A stretch of 64,000 nt of DNA from CBDDLD01 sp965230605 (GCA_965230605.1 CBDDLD010000004.1:2232001-2296000), one strand, 5' to 3'. Numbered from the stretch's first letter, positions 1 through 8,630 are shown. Notes: generated by a model from the sequence alone, not told the origin. A program made the numbers and translations.

Positions 1-785
1 TCTGAAAACAAAGGCCCTAAACCTGGTGTAGTAACAAAACGACTGGTTTCATCTTTATACATAGCTCTTATAAGGGAGCGTTGTAAAAGGTCATTCTCTG
101 TACCGTTATCATAAATAACCCTTAAACGAGCATCTTCTTCTCCATTTGGTGCCTTAAAAGTTTCTCCTTTACTGGCTATGTAAGCCATTTGACCACGCAC
201 AATAACAAACAGTTTTTCCTTGATTATTGTCTTAGTAAACCCTGCATCTTTTCTAAAACGAATAGTTTCTCGAAAACCATTCTCAATTTCTTTTTTGGTT
301 TTTTCAAATAGTGGTTTAAATTGTTCAAAATCTTCACAAATAGTTCTATTAGCAAACTCTTCAACTGCTCTTTTTTCTGCGCGAGTTTTAACGTGTTTAA
401 GATTGGTTATAGAATTCTCATCATTTTCAACACCTAAACGTTCTAATAATTCATCATCATTTAAATCTTCGGAAATTTTAACTGAACTTTTGATTTCTCC
501 AGATAAAATATTTTGATAATCGATGTCTTTTAACAAGTCAATAAACTCCTGCTTTTCTTGAATTCTTTCGAGTCTAACAGCATATAACCGCTCAAAAATA
601 TCATTACTCTCACCGTGAAGAGGTAACCTTTTTTCTTTTTCAACAAATTTTTGAATTTCCTCAAAACCTGCAAAAACACGCTCTTCTAAGGCTGTAAATG
701 TTACCTTCTTTTTGACCTCTACTTCTACACCTAAAGCTGCTAAAAGTTCATCATCTTCTGCTGTAAATTTGTCCTTTTTAGCCAT
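1..785 (-). CDS. GIY-YIG (T5orf172-type) nuclease family protein, N-terminal part
   Basis: Partial gene, cut by the window start; about 261 codons are readable from ATG at 785. The protein begins MAKKDKFTAEDDELLAALG and continues with a helical region containing ALEERVFAGFEEIQKFV and HGESNDIFERLYAVRLERI. I recognise this N-terminus from proteins that carry a GIY-YIG nuclease domain of the T5orf172 type at their C-terminus; that domain would lie left of position 1, so the catalytic motif is not seen here. The start overlaps the upstream helicase stop by 8 bp, which suggests translational coupling. Role inferred: the nuclease of a methyltransferase-helicase-nuclease defence operon. Family assignment is from memory of the N-terminus only. 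Confidence 0.7.
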   Translation of the reverse strand, partial: MAKKDKFTAEDDELLAALGVEVEVKKKVTFTALEERVFAGFEEIQKFVEKEKRLPLHGESNDIFERLYAVRLERIQEKQEFIDLLKDIDYQNILSGEIKSSVKISEDLNDDELLERLGVENDENSITNLKHVKTRAEKRAVEEFANRTICEDFEQFKPLFEKTKKEIENGFRETIRFRKDAGFTKTIIKEKLFVIVRGQMAYIASKGETFKAPNGEEDARLRVIYDNGTENDLLQRSLIRAMYKDETSRFVTTPGLGPLFS

Positions 786-2829
786 TTTGTTCTTCTGATT
801 TTTTTCTTGCCAAATAAGCAATTCCTTGTGCCATACGCTGCTCCCACGGGTCTGCCGATTTTATATCTGGCAATCTACCTCGTTCATTTTTAAATTTTAA
901 AGCTCGTTTGGCTAATTCTCTGGCTTCTTCCAGAGTAATATTTGGTTTTTTACCAGAGATAACTTCTGCCATTGCTTTCAAACTTTTTTCTGTCATTGCT
1001 TTAGAAAGTATTGCGTATGCCTCACTAAATGGATTAATACTATCAATCCAATCTACATCTAGGTCTCTTACATCCATCGTAAACTTGCGAATACCATCAA
1101 TTAAAGAAGTATTTGCTTTAATGTTAGTATCACTCTCATTGTTTATAGATTGTTTCGCCATTTGTGTGATATTAAGTGCAGCTACGGCGTGCTGTCTAAT
1201 AGCTTCTATATCTTCGTCATCTATTTCTGGGTATTTTTCTTTAATAATTTTCCCCAACCGCACTTGCGTTAATTCTTGAGGAACTAATTCTTCATCAAAT
1301 AAACCACGTCCAATAGCTTCTTTATCTTGAGCAAAAGCTGCAATTACTTCGTTTAAGTCCTCTTTACATATACGTTTAGCATCTTCACTTTCTGGCATAG
1401 CTAAACCTTTTATTTCAACTTGATATTCGCCCTTTTCTTCATTCCAACCTACATTTTCTTTATTAGGGTTGTAACCTCCCTCACCATAATCATAACCTTC
1501 TTCTGGACTACTCTGAGGATTTTTGGGTGTAAAGTTAAATTTAGGTGCTAAAACTTGTTCCATCAACAAACTTGCAGAAATTGCTTTTAAAGTGTCATTT
1601 ACTGCATCTGTTACAGAATCTTCAGAAGCATCTACTTCCGCTATTAAGTTCGTAAACCTAGCTTGTTTTTTGTTTGGAGCATCGCGCGTTGCACGTCCTA
1701 TAATTTGCACTATTTCTGTTAAACTAGAGCGATACCCAATAGTTAATGCGTGCTCACACCAAATCCAATCAAAACCTTCTTTCGCCATACCTAATGCTAT
1801 AATAACATCAACGTGGTCACGATTGCTTTTAATTTCAGGCATATTAAGAGCAGCCTGGACTAAAGGGCGTTTTGTTGGGTCATCATCAACAAGGTCAGCA
1901 ATTTTAATTATTTTACCTGAACTTGTTTTTACTAAATGAAAACCTGTCGTTGCATCTACTCCTTGCCATTCGCCTAACTCTTCAATAATATGCTCAACTT
2001 CTTTAATTTTATCACCCATACTCTCTCTAGAGTTTACATTGGGAATATGAATGATTGTTTTCTCATCTGGATTCAAAACTTTTAAAAGGTCATCTGCATA
2101 CGCACCACTATAAAAGTAATACCCAACATTTAGTGTTTTTAGATGTTCATAACCATTAAGTTGTTCGTAATAGGTATAGGTTACCGAATCAAACTTCAAC
2201 TCATCGTCTGGCATTAAAACAGGATTTGCATCACCTCTAAAATAAGAGCCTGTCATCGCAACAATATGCGATTTATCCCTTTCTATAAAAGCTTTAAGTT
2301 GTGAACCAAGTACATTGTTTTCGCTTGCACTAACGTGGTGAAATTCATCTATAGCAATCAATCTATTATCAAAAACTTCTATACCCAAATGCTCAACCGT
2401 ATTCCGAAATGTAGCGTGCGTGCAAATTAAAACCTTGTCATTACTTTCCAGAAATGCTTTTACAGACTTTACTTTACCGCCATCTTCACCAGGTGAATTA
2501 CATAAATTCCACTTAGGCGAAACTTCCCAATCATAATAAAAACCATATTTAGACAATGGTTCATTGTTAAAACTTGAACCAATCGATTTTTCTGGTACTG
2601 CGATAATAGCTTGTTTAACATCTTGATTATTTAGTTTATCTAAAGCAATAAACATTAAAGCACGACTTTTACCAGATGCAGGTGGTGATTTAATTAATAA
2701 ATATTGCTCCCCTCGTTTTTCATAAGCCCGCTCTTGCATTGCTCGCATTCCTAACTCATTAGATGTAACTGAGCTACCATTATTAGAATAGTTTACTGTT
2801 ATGGTAGGTATATTTTTTTCTTTACTCAT
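778..2829 (-). CDS. DEAD/DEAH-box (SF2) helicase of the methyltransferase operon
   Basis: A 683-residue superfamily 2 helicase/translocase. Visible motifs: Walker A SPPASGKS (residues 48-55), a DEFH box in IAIDEFHHV (161-164), a motif III-like TGS (193-195), and motif VI QIIGRATRD (375-383). The long C-terminal part after about residue 450 has no domain I recognise. Start ATG at 2829 is 4 bp after the methyltransferase stop, and the stop overlaps the next gene by 8 bp, so the three genes are one transcription and translation unit. In such clusters the helicase probably moves DNA for the nuclease, as in type I and type III restriction. That role is inferred; the ATPase motifs are seen. Confidence 0.88.
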   Translation of the reverse strand: MSKEKNIPTITVNYSNNGSSVTSNELGMRAMQERAYEKRGEQYLLIKSPPASGKSRALMFIALDKLNNQDVKQAIIAVPEKSIGSSFNNEPLSKYGFYYDWEVSPKWNLCNSPGEDGGKVKSVKAFLESNDKVLICTHATFRNTVEHLGIEVFDNRLIAIDEFHHVSASENNVLGSQLKAFIERDKSHIVAMTGSYFRGDANPVLMPDDELKFDSVTYTYYEQLNGYEHLKTLNVGYYFYSGAYADDLLKVLNPDEKTIIHIPNVNSRESMGDKIKEVEHIIEELGEWQGVDATTGFHLVKTSSGKIIKIADLVDDDPTKRPLVQAALNMPEIKSNRDHVDVIIALGMAKEGFDWIWCEHALTIGYRSSLTEIVQIIGRATRDAPNKKQARFTNLIAEVDASEDSVTDAVNDTLKAISASLLMEQVLAPKFNFTPKNPQSSPEEGYDYGEGGYNPNKENVGWNEEKGEYQVEIKGLAMPESEDAKRICKEDLNEVIAAFAQDKEAIGRGLFDEELVPQELTQVRLGKIIKEKYPEIDDEDIEAIRQHAVAALNITQMAKQSINNESDTNIKANTSLIDGIRKFTMDVRDLDVDWIDSINPFSEAYAILSKAMTEKSLKAMAEVISGKKPNITLEEARELAKRALKFKNERGRLPDIKSADPWEQRMAQGIAYLARKKSEEQNG

Positions 2830-2833
2830 TCTC

Positions 2834-5560
2834 TTATTCTTTTGAAGTCATTTTAGTGTAGAGTTGAAATAATTTTTCTAAACGTTCTGTATCATTTTTA
2901 AATTTACGACCAATGTATATGCGTTCTAATACTTCATCATTACGTTCGTGTGCTAACCTTAAATCCTCTGGCATTTTTTCCGGGTCGTATAAATCTGCTA
3001 TAGTTGCAGGGAAATGACGCTCTCTTGCTATTAATATTTCTTCTGCAGTAGCAGTTAAATCTTCTTTATTTTTTTGTGTTAAGGTTGGTAAAGGAAAAGT
3101 ATTCCATCCCAAAGTACTTGAATATGAATAATCCTTTCTCATTCTTCCACAAATTGCTCCAATCCAATTGAGGTGTAATTTTGATACAACTAAGGACAAA
3201 CACCACAAAGGAGCATTAGCCATATAAAAAGCTTTATTTGTTGGGATAATAGTGTCATCCGCAATACCTGAAGGAAAATATTCTCTATTTTCTGAACTGA
3301 TTATTGGCACAAAAACTTTAAAGTTTTCAGTACCTCTATACTCTCTAAATTGATGTGATTTTAAAGCAAGTTTATTTACTGCTTTATCCTTTGTTTCTAG
3401 GCGGTCCCTTTTTACAGAATTGATACGTTTTAAAATTGATGGATATGAAATAGCTTCTTTTAGCTCATTATTTGAAATCCACAAACAATATCTTTCTAAA
3501 CCTTTTATAAATTCGTTAGAACCTAAAAAACGTCTTATAAATTTTGAAGGAACACCACTTTTGATTAATTGATTTTTCTCATCTTTCGTTAGAATTAAAC
3601 CAGCAGATTTTGAATAATAAACACCTAGCGACATATCAACATCCGTAAATATTGGTTTATTTGAAGCTGGTATAATGTCAACCTTATTTGGAAGTAAATA
3701 TGGATTTATAAAATCTACTTCTTTTTTATTTTCTAAATTGTAAATCGCTCTTTCCCCTGAATCATTGTTATCTAAACCAACTATGACAACTGTAACACCT
3801 GCTTTATTACTAGCGAGATTAGACCAATTAAAAGAAGTATAGGCAAATCTAATTTTAAAACCTAGTTTGAAAATAGCCGCCCAAGTAAGAGGTACTTGTT
3901 GACCCTGACAAATGCTATTCGTAGCTACTAATGCAAATCTCGTATTTGTATTAATACTATAAAGTGCTGCTTTAAAGAACCAAGCACCAACATAATCTAC
4001 CCTTTTATAATTTTTTATATAATTTTTAAAAACTAATTCTAAGTCACTCTTCTGCTCATCAGTTTGTTTTCTTGTACCAGAAAAAGGTGGATTCCCACAG
4101 ATATAAGTTTCTCCACCTTCATTTTTAAAATTTATCTCTGCCTGATTTAAAGGTGTAGAAAACAAATCATCACCTTGCAGTCTAACACCTATTCCAGTTG
4201 GTGGACAAACAGAAAACCAATCAATTCTTAAAGCATTTCCTTTTGTTATCCAATTTTCAGCATCTAAGGGTAGAAATTCAGCAAGTGCTAAACGTTGACC
4301 TCTATACAATACATCACATTGGTATTCTGCTATGATTAATGCTAAACGTGCTACTTCTGCTGAAAAATCTTTTAACTCGATACCTCTAAAGTTGGTTAAA
4401 GGTATTTCACTTGCTTTATTAATTTCTCCTCGTTTTACGTTAATCTCGTTTTCAATTTTACGCATATCCTTATATGCTATCACCAAGAAGTTTCCAGAGC
4501 CACAAGCAGGGTCAAATACTCGTATGCGTGCAATACGATTACGTAGATTAAGTAATTTTCGGCTGTTATCTCCTGCTTTTTCTAATTGCTCTCTTAAATC
4601 GTCTAAAAATAGAGGATTGAGCACCTTTCGAATATTTGGTACTGACGTATAATGCATCCCTAATGAACCACGCTCATCTTCGTCTGCAACAGCTTGTATC
4701 ATTGACCCAAATATATCTGGGTTAATTTGCTTCCAATCTAGACTACCTACGTGTAATAGATAAGAGCGTGCTATTTTAGTAAACTTAGGTACTTCTGTAG
4801 AACCTGAAAAAAGTTCACCGTTTACATAAGGAAATTTTTTACCCCAAACTTTTACTTTTTGTTTATCACGATTTTCAAGCTTAGTATCCATTGCCCTAAA
4901 AATCTCACTAATAACCTCGTGTGTGTTAGATGCATTTGAATCACTAATTTTTTGAACTGTATCTGTAAAAAGATTGTCGTCTTTAAAAATATCTGTATCC
5001 TCAGCAAAAAAGCAAAAAATTAAACGCGCCAGAAAGTGGTTCATATCTGGACGACGCTCTATACTAGCCCAATCAGGGTTATGCTGTAATAACTCAACAT
5101 AAAGTTTATTCAAACGACCTGTAGCCTTAATATCAAAAGAACTTTCCACTATTTGTGGAACAGTAGTAATATTTGCTAGGGAAAGGAAAAAACCAAAATA
5201 GTTATGGAAATCCTTATACTCACACACTACTGTTTCTCCTGTAAAAATATTTTCAGCTTGAAAATCTAGACCATCTGTTACTAAAATAAATTCTGCTTTA
5301 TTCTTTTTAGTAGAAGGGCTTTTACGAAGCCTCTCTAAAGTTTCAACTACTTTACCATTTTTGCTTACTGCAATATGAATATTATTACGCTGTAAAATTG
5401 CCCCTTCAACATCAGTTTTATTAGAAGAACCACTTCGCAATTTCTTTATAGTAGTGCTTTTATTGCCAAAAGCTTCTAAGAAAGAAAAAGGAAACTCTTC
5501 CGCTTCAAATGGCTGTAAGGCAAGTTCTGATACTGCTTCTTCTATTTCTACTGCGTTCAT
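2834..5560 (-). CDS. MmeI-like class I SAM-dependent DNA adenine methyltransferase
   Basis: A 908-residue protein of the MmeI-like family, which methylates adenine N6 in DNA. The SAM-binding motif I is DPACGSGNF (residues 350-358) and the catalytic motif IV is NPPF (490-493). The upstream part carries family landmarks LARLIFCFFAEDTDIF (about 178-193) and ERGSLGMHYTSVPNI (296-310). The region after about residue 550 is the likely target-recognition and C-terminal part. True MmeI enzymes also cut DNA with an N-terminal D-ExK nuclease domain. Here the N-terminal 100 residues are short and only an isolated ETVVCEYK (109-116) could be an ExK remnant, so cutting may be supplied by the GIY-YIG partner. 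It starts 12 bp after the XRE regulator stop. Family confident; target sequence unknown. Confidence 0.88.
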   Translation of the reverse strand: MNAVEIEEAVSELALQPFEAEEFPFSFLEAFGNKSTTIKKLRSGSSNKTDVEGAILQRNNIHIAVSKNGKVVETLERLRKSPSTKKNKAEFILVTDGLDFQAENIFTGETVVCEYKDFHNYFGFFLSLANITTVPQIVESSFDIKATGRLNKLYVELLQHNPDWASIERRPDMNHFLARLIFCFFAEDTDIFKDDNLFTDTVQKISDSNASNTHEVISEIFRAMDTKLENRDKQKVKVWGKKFPYVNGELFSGSTEVPKFTKIARSYLLHVGSLDWKQINPDIFGSMIQAVADEDERGSLGMHYTSVPNIRKVLNPLFLDDLREQLEKAGDNSRKLLNLRNRIARIRVFDPACGSGNFLVIAYKDMRKIENEINVKRGEINKASEIPLTNFRGIELKDFSAEVARLALIIAEYQCDVLYRGQRLALAEFLPLDAENWITKGNALRIDWFSVCPPTGIGVRLQGDDLFSTPLNQAEINFKNEGGETYICGNPPFSGTRKQTDEQKSDLELVFKNYIKNYKRVDYVGAWFFKAALYSINTNTRFALVATNSICQGQQVPLTWAAIFKLGFKIRFAYTSFNWSNLASNKAGVTVVIVGLDNNDSGERAIYNLENKKEVDFINPYLLPNKVDIIPASNKPIFTDVDMSLGVYYSKSAGLILTKDEKNQLIKSGVPSKFIRRFLGSNEFIKGLERYCLWISNNELKEAISYPSILKRINSVKRDRLETKDKAVNKLALKSHQFREYRGTENFKVFVPIISSENREYFPSGIADDTIIPTNKAFYMANAPLWCLSLVVSKLHLNWIGAICGRMRKDYSYSSTLGWNTFPLPTLTQKNKEDLTATAEEILIARERHFPATIADLYDPEKMPEDLRLAHERNDEVLERIYIGRKFKNDTERLEKLFQLYTKMTSKE

Positions 5561-5572
5561 TAAAGACTATAA

Positions 5573-5758
5573 TTATGACATCAATAATTCCTTTGGGTTA
5601 ACATTTAATATCTCTGCTATTTCATAAAGCACCTCTAAACTTGGTTGGTTTCTGTTCTGAACATAACCGTTTACAGTATTAAAACTTTTACCTAGTTTAT
5701 CTGCCAACCATACTTGTTTTATACCTTTTTCTTCTAAAACTTCTTTAATACGGTTCAT
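5573..5758 (-). CDS. XRE-family small HTH regulator (controller-like)
   Basis: A 61-residue, single-domain Cro/C1-type helix-turn-helix protein. The HTH is KQVWLADKLGKSFNTVNGYV (residues 14-33), followed by NRNQPSLEVLYEIAEIL. It has the size and position of restriction-modification controller (C) proteins: first gene of the operon, with the methyltransferase only 12 bp downstream. An inverted repeat 46-66 bp upstream of its start is a candidate operator, so it may regulate its own operon and delay nuclease expression. The HTH is clear; the control role is inferred from size, position and the repeat. Confidence 0.85.
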   Translation of the reverse strand: MNRIKEVLEEKGIKQVWLADKLGKSFNTVNGYVQNRNQPSLEVLYEIAEILNVNPKELLMS

Positions 5759-5803
5759 AAAGGAAAATTGAGATTCTAAATATATAGTTTTTACTTGATA
5801 TTA

Positions 5804-5824
5804 ATATAACGTATCGCGTTATAT
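5804..5824. promoter_or_regulatory. Inverted repeat, candidate operator of the XRE-led operon
   Basis: ATATAACG (5804-5811) and CGTTATAT (5817-5824) form a perfect 8-bp inverted repeat around a 5-nt spacer, TATCG. It lies upstream of the XRE gene start at 5758, in the only non-coding gap before the methyltransferase operon. Position, symmetry and the HTH product next door fit an autoregulatory operator. Binding is inferred. Confidence 0.5.
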
Positions 5825-5910
5825 AATTACAACAAATATGAATGTAAGCAAATATGTGTTAAGCAATAGTTTTTGCTTTCTCTTTTATTTTTTTACGGTG
5901 TTAATATGCT

Positions 5911-6435
5911 TTACTTATTATTTGTTTTAAACCCAATACGCTTTCGTTCTTTTTGATTAATTTCTACTTTATCCTTTTGGATTAAGTAATTAATGGCTTC
6001 AAAAATATCATTGAATTGCTTGTTATACTTGGCTTCCAATTCCTGTAATTTTTGGGTCAGTTCAGTATGGGATAAGGCGTATTTTCTAAGAAAAACAAAA
6101 GCACGTACAATCTGTATATTTACCTCAATCGCTTTGGGGCTTCGTAAGACACTTGCCAACATTGCAATGCCTTGTTCTGTAAAAGCGAAAGGGTTGTATT
6201 TACTGTATTTTCCTCTACCTGTATTGTCTAAGGTCGCAATTTGCGACCTTAGAGTGTTATACTCATCTTTAGTCAATTCAAACATAAAATCCGACGGGAA
6301 ACGGTCTATATTACGTCTTACAGCTTCCTTAAGGCGTTTGGTTTCTGTTTCATATAATTTTGCAAGGTCAAAATCTAATAATACCTTTTGTCCCCTGATT
6401 TCATAAATCCTTTTTTGTATTGTTTGTAGTTCCAT
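5911..6435 (-). CDS. ORF6N-domain DNA-binding protein
   Basis: A 174-residue protein with an N-terminal ORF6N domain (about residues 5-90): IYEIRGQKVLLDFDLAKLYE, then KRLKEAVRRNIDRFPSDFMF and PFAFTEQGIAMLASVL. The C-terminal 60 residues form a predicted coiled coil (SHTELTQKLQELEAKYNKQF). ORF6N domains occur in phage antirepressor-like proteins and in Bacteroidota mobile elements; the function is DNA binding, targets unknown. It ends about 150 bp upstream of the XRE operon and starts 2 bp after the EEP-fold gene, so it is probably cotranscribed with that gene and the small HTH gene. Confidence 0.85.
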   Translation of the reverse strand: MELQTIQKRIYEIRGQKVLLDFDLAKLYETETKRLKEAVRRNIDRFPSDFMFELTKDEYNTLRSQIATLDNTGRGKYSKYNPFAFTEQGIAMLASVLRSPKAIEVNIQIVRAFVFLRKYALSHTELTQKLQELEAKYNKQFNDIFEAINYLIQKDKVEINQKERKRIGFKTNNK

Positions 6436-6437
6436 AA

Positions 6438-7553
6438 TTAACGTATTTGTAATTGAGACCAGACTAAAGGGTGTTCACTAGCGATATGGGTTTCATTTTT
6501 AATGCTTTTTAACATCTCCCATTGCGGTTGCTTTTTATACCAAATTCCTTTGCGTATCAATCCGCTATTTTTCACAATTCTATAAAGGGCTTTGGATAGC
6601 ATTAAATAATCTCGTTGTTTGATATTAACACCCATTTTATAGGCTCCTAATCTGAAGTATTTTGAATCTTTTCCTTTATCCAAATCCACCTCAAAGGTTT
6701 TATGTTTTGAAATATCCTTTAAATCCGTTTCATCTGTAATAGAAGAAATATATTTACTATAGGAAGGTACATTTAAAGTACCTACAACAGCAATCAAGTC
6801 ATTAGGTCTATTGAGTACCCTATAAACCTCTGCTATTCTTTTAGATTGAATTTCAATTTTAGCATTGGTCTGTTTTGGGTCTTGCAAGTCATCTAAAAAG
6901 CACGTCGACAAAATAGTTACAAGTGTCCCTTTTGGCGTACTAATTTTATACTCTTGCAAATCCATATCAAAAATTGGATTTCCATTGTCATCAAAATCGT
7001 TAACGTGGGATTTCATCGATTTTATGTTGTAGCCAGTTTTGGTCAAAACACCAATGCCCCTGCCGTAAACATCATTGGTTTCCAAATACAGAATGTGCTT
7101 ATACGAATCTGATAAAAAGTACTTGTTGAATTCCAATAATGAAGCTCTATCCTCAACTTCCAATAAGATGAGAACATCTGGTGATGCTTCCTTAATGACC
7201 CTTGCTTTGTTTTCAATGGCGATATCATTAATTGGGTTAGAATTTAATTTAATCCAGCCATTCCAATCGGTTAAATGTGTTGCCTTATATGCCTTTGCTT
7301 CTACATTCTTTTTTAAAAACAATTGCCCCATTTTGTGCTTCATAGTTAGATAAGGACTATTCTGCGAGTCTTCAAAGCCCAAGAGTTGTGATAGGGCACG
7401 CATTCGGTTAAACTCTTTAGAGGTTCGCATTCCCTTAAGCATCAACGTTTCAAATTCTTCAACCCATAATTCTCGGTTTTCTTCTCTATACTTTTTTATC
7501 AAGGCTCTATCTCTATAAAAAATGTTCTGGATATTATATGTTGCAATTTTCAT
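6438..7553 (-). CDS. Endonuclease/exonuclease/phosphatase-fold protein with altered GDxN motif
   Basis: A 371-residue protein of the EEP (exonuclease III/DNase I) fold. Recognisable motifs are TYNIQN at residues 4-9, LLEVED near residue 130 (the metal-binding Glu), DYLMLS and the C-terminal SEHPLV (normally SDHxP). The usual GDxN motif reads VVGTLN, with Thr in place of the catalytic Asp, while Asn is kept. It may be a phosphodiesterase with changed activity or a non-nuclease relative. It sits 3 bp after the small HTH gene and 2 bp before the ORF6N gene, as the middle gene of a mobile-element module. Fold confident; substrate unknown. Confidence 0.78.
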   Translation of the reverse strand: MKIATYNIQNIFYRDRALIKKYREENRELWVEEFETLMLKGMRTSKEFNRMRALSQLLGFEDSQNSPYLTMKHKMGQLFLKKNVEAKAYKATHLTDWNGWIKLNSNPINDIAIENKARVIKEASPDVLILLEVEDRASLLEFNKYFLSDSYKHILYLETNDVYGRGIGVLTKTGYNIKSMKSHVNDFDDNGNPIFDMDLQEYKISTPKGTLVTILSTCFLDDLQDPKQTNAKIEIQSKRIAEVYRVLNRPNDLIAVVGTLNVPSYSKYISSITDETDLKDISKHKTFEVDLDKGKDSKYFRLGAYKMGVNIKQRDYLMLSKALYRIVKNSGLIRKGIWYKKQPQWEMLKSIKNETHIASEHPLVWSQLQIR

Positions 7554-7556
7554 AGC

Positions 7557-7838
7557 CTATTTGTTTAAAAAGAAATTCTTGTTTTTAAGAAGTATCTCGT
7601 TGATTTCTTCTTCATCATAATAGATGATACCTCCCAATTTGGAATAGGGTATTGTTTCATTAATTCTGAAGTTTTGCAATGTACCTGGGCTTATTCTTAG
7701 TTTAGCCATTACAATGTTCGATTTCACCCACCTATCAATGGTAATCTTGTTGTACTGCAATAGCATTTCTTTGATTTCTTCCAGTAGACTTTTTCTGAAT
7801 TCTTCTAAATCTTCGGCAGTTAAAATATTTGCTGGCAT
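7557..7838 (-). CDS. Excisionase-like helix-turn-helix protein
   Basis: A 93-residue protein with an N-terminal coiled coil (LEEFRKSLLEEIKEML, residues 11-26) and a C-terminal HTH_17/MerR-like region: VKSNIVMAKLRISPGTLQNF (about 38-57), then IPYSKLGGIIYYDEEEI. Proteins of this build are common in Bacteroidota integrative elements, where they act as excisionase-like or regulatory DNA-binding factors. It is first in a three-gene minus-strand module and lies in the same island as the tyrosine recombinase. The HTH assignment is good; excisionase function is inferred. Confidence 0.7.
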   Translation of the reverse strand: MPANILTAEDLEEFRKSLLEEIKEMLLQYNKITIDRWVKSNIVMAKLRISPGTLQNFRINETIPYSKLGGIIYYDEEEINEILLKNKNFFLNK

Positions 7839-8022
7839 AACTATTCTTTTTTATGGAATTAGGCTTCAAATGTCTATTTCAACCCAATTCATATTGTTTG
7901 ACATTCTTTGTACAAACTTGAATAGTTTTAGCGAATAAAAATCACCAGTTCAACCCGAGTCGGGTTAAATTTTAACACAATTGAAGGGATATTTTAAGGA
8001 AATATGAAGATTTGATAATTGA
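7839..8022. other. Intergenic region with two short palindromes
   Basis: This 184-bp gap precedes the excisionase-like gene and follows the ExoX-like gene, both on the minus strand. It holds the perfect 10-bp palindrome TTTGTACAAA (7907-7916) and the dyad AACCCGA-G-TCGGGTT (7952-7966), a 7-bp inverted repeat around one base. The second is GC-richer than its surroundings. It could be an operator or, on the minus strand, a weak terminator for the gene ending at 8023. No open reading frame of note. Confidence 0.45.
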
Positions 8023-8475
8023 TTAATCTTCTAAGCTTTTGTCTGACTCTACTAGTCGCAGTATAGTAAAGGATTCTATTTCATAATCTAAAATCCAATC
8101 TTGGTTAGATAACCATTCGATATATTGTTTATCCTTTTTCCAAACTTGCTCTATAGACTCACCTCTGTATTTTCCAAAAGAAAAAAGTACGGTCTTAATT
8201 TCAGTTGATTTATTTTTATAACTCGCATCTGTAGTTTGAGGGTAAAGCAAAAAGTACTCATTCAATAAATTTTCTTCTTTACATTTATGGTACAGCCATT
8301 TCTTTTCATACCTCTTTTTTTGCCTTCTTTGCTCCAAAAGTTTAACTCTATCAACTTTAGATAAGTTTTTAAAGCTTCGTTTATTGGCATAATACTTCTT
8401 TTGGTTTTTGGTGCGAAACAACGAACCTACAACCATTTCAAATAATTTAATAAAGAATAGAAAAACTACATTCAA
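8023..8475 (-). CDS. Small protein with ExoX-like C-terminal domain
   Basis: A 150-residue protein. Residues 1-20 are hydrophobic (a possible membrane anchor), followed by a very basic stretch near residues 20-60 (RTKNQKKYYANKRSFKN). The C-terminal part has FGKYRGESIEQVWKKDKQYI followed by EWLSNQ, the pattern of the ExoX-like C-terminal domain (FGK-Y-G, then D-x-x-Y-x-x-WL), a small module found at the end of DEDDh exonucleases and in stand-alone proteins. No exonuclease catalytic domain is present. It is divergent from the DUF488 cassette and shares a 167-bp promoter region with it. Function unknown. Confidence 0.62.
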   Translation of the reverse strand: MNVVFLFFIKLFEMVVGSLFRTKNQKKYYANKRSFKNLSKVDRVKLLEQRRQKKRYEKKWLYHKCKEENLLNEYFLLYPQTTDASYKNKSTEIKTVLFSFGKYRGESIEQVWKKDKQYIEWLSNQDWILDYEIESFTILRLVESDKSLED

Positions 8476-8630
8476 AATAAAATCTGTTGTTACAATTGGC
8501 TAATTATTATAACCAAAAACCGATTAATAACCTAGTGAGAAATTAACTTTTGGAACACTTGAATTGTGGTTTTCAAACAACTTCCAAACATAAAAACGAA
8601 ATAATCCTATTTATTCAGAGTTATTATAAA

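Noticed and set aside
1..5560. A classical type I restriction locus (hsdR, hsdM, hsdS)
   Set aside because: No HsdS specificity protein is present and the methyltransferase is MmeI-like; the helicase lacks the HsdR nuclease motifs I would expect.
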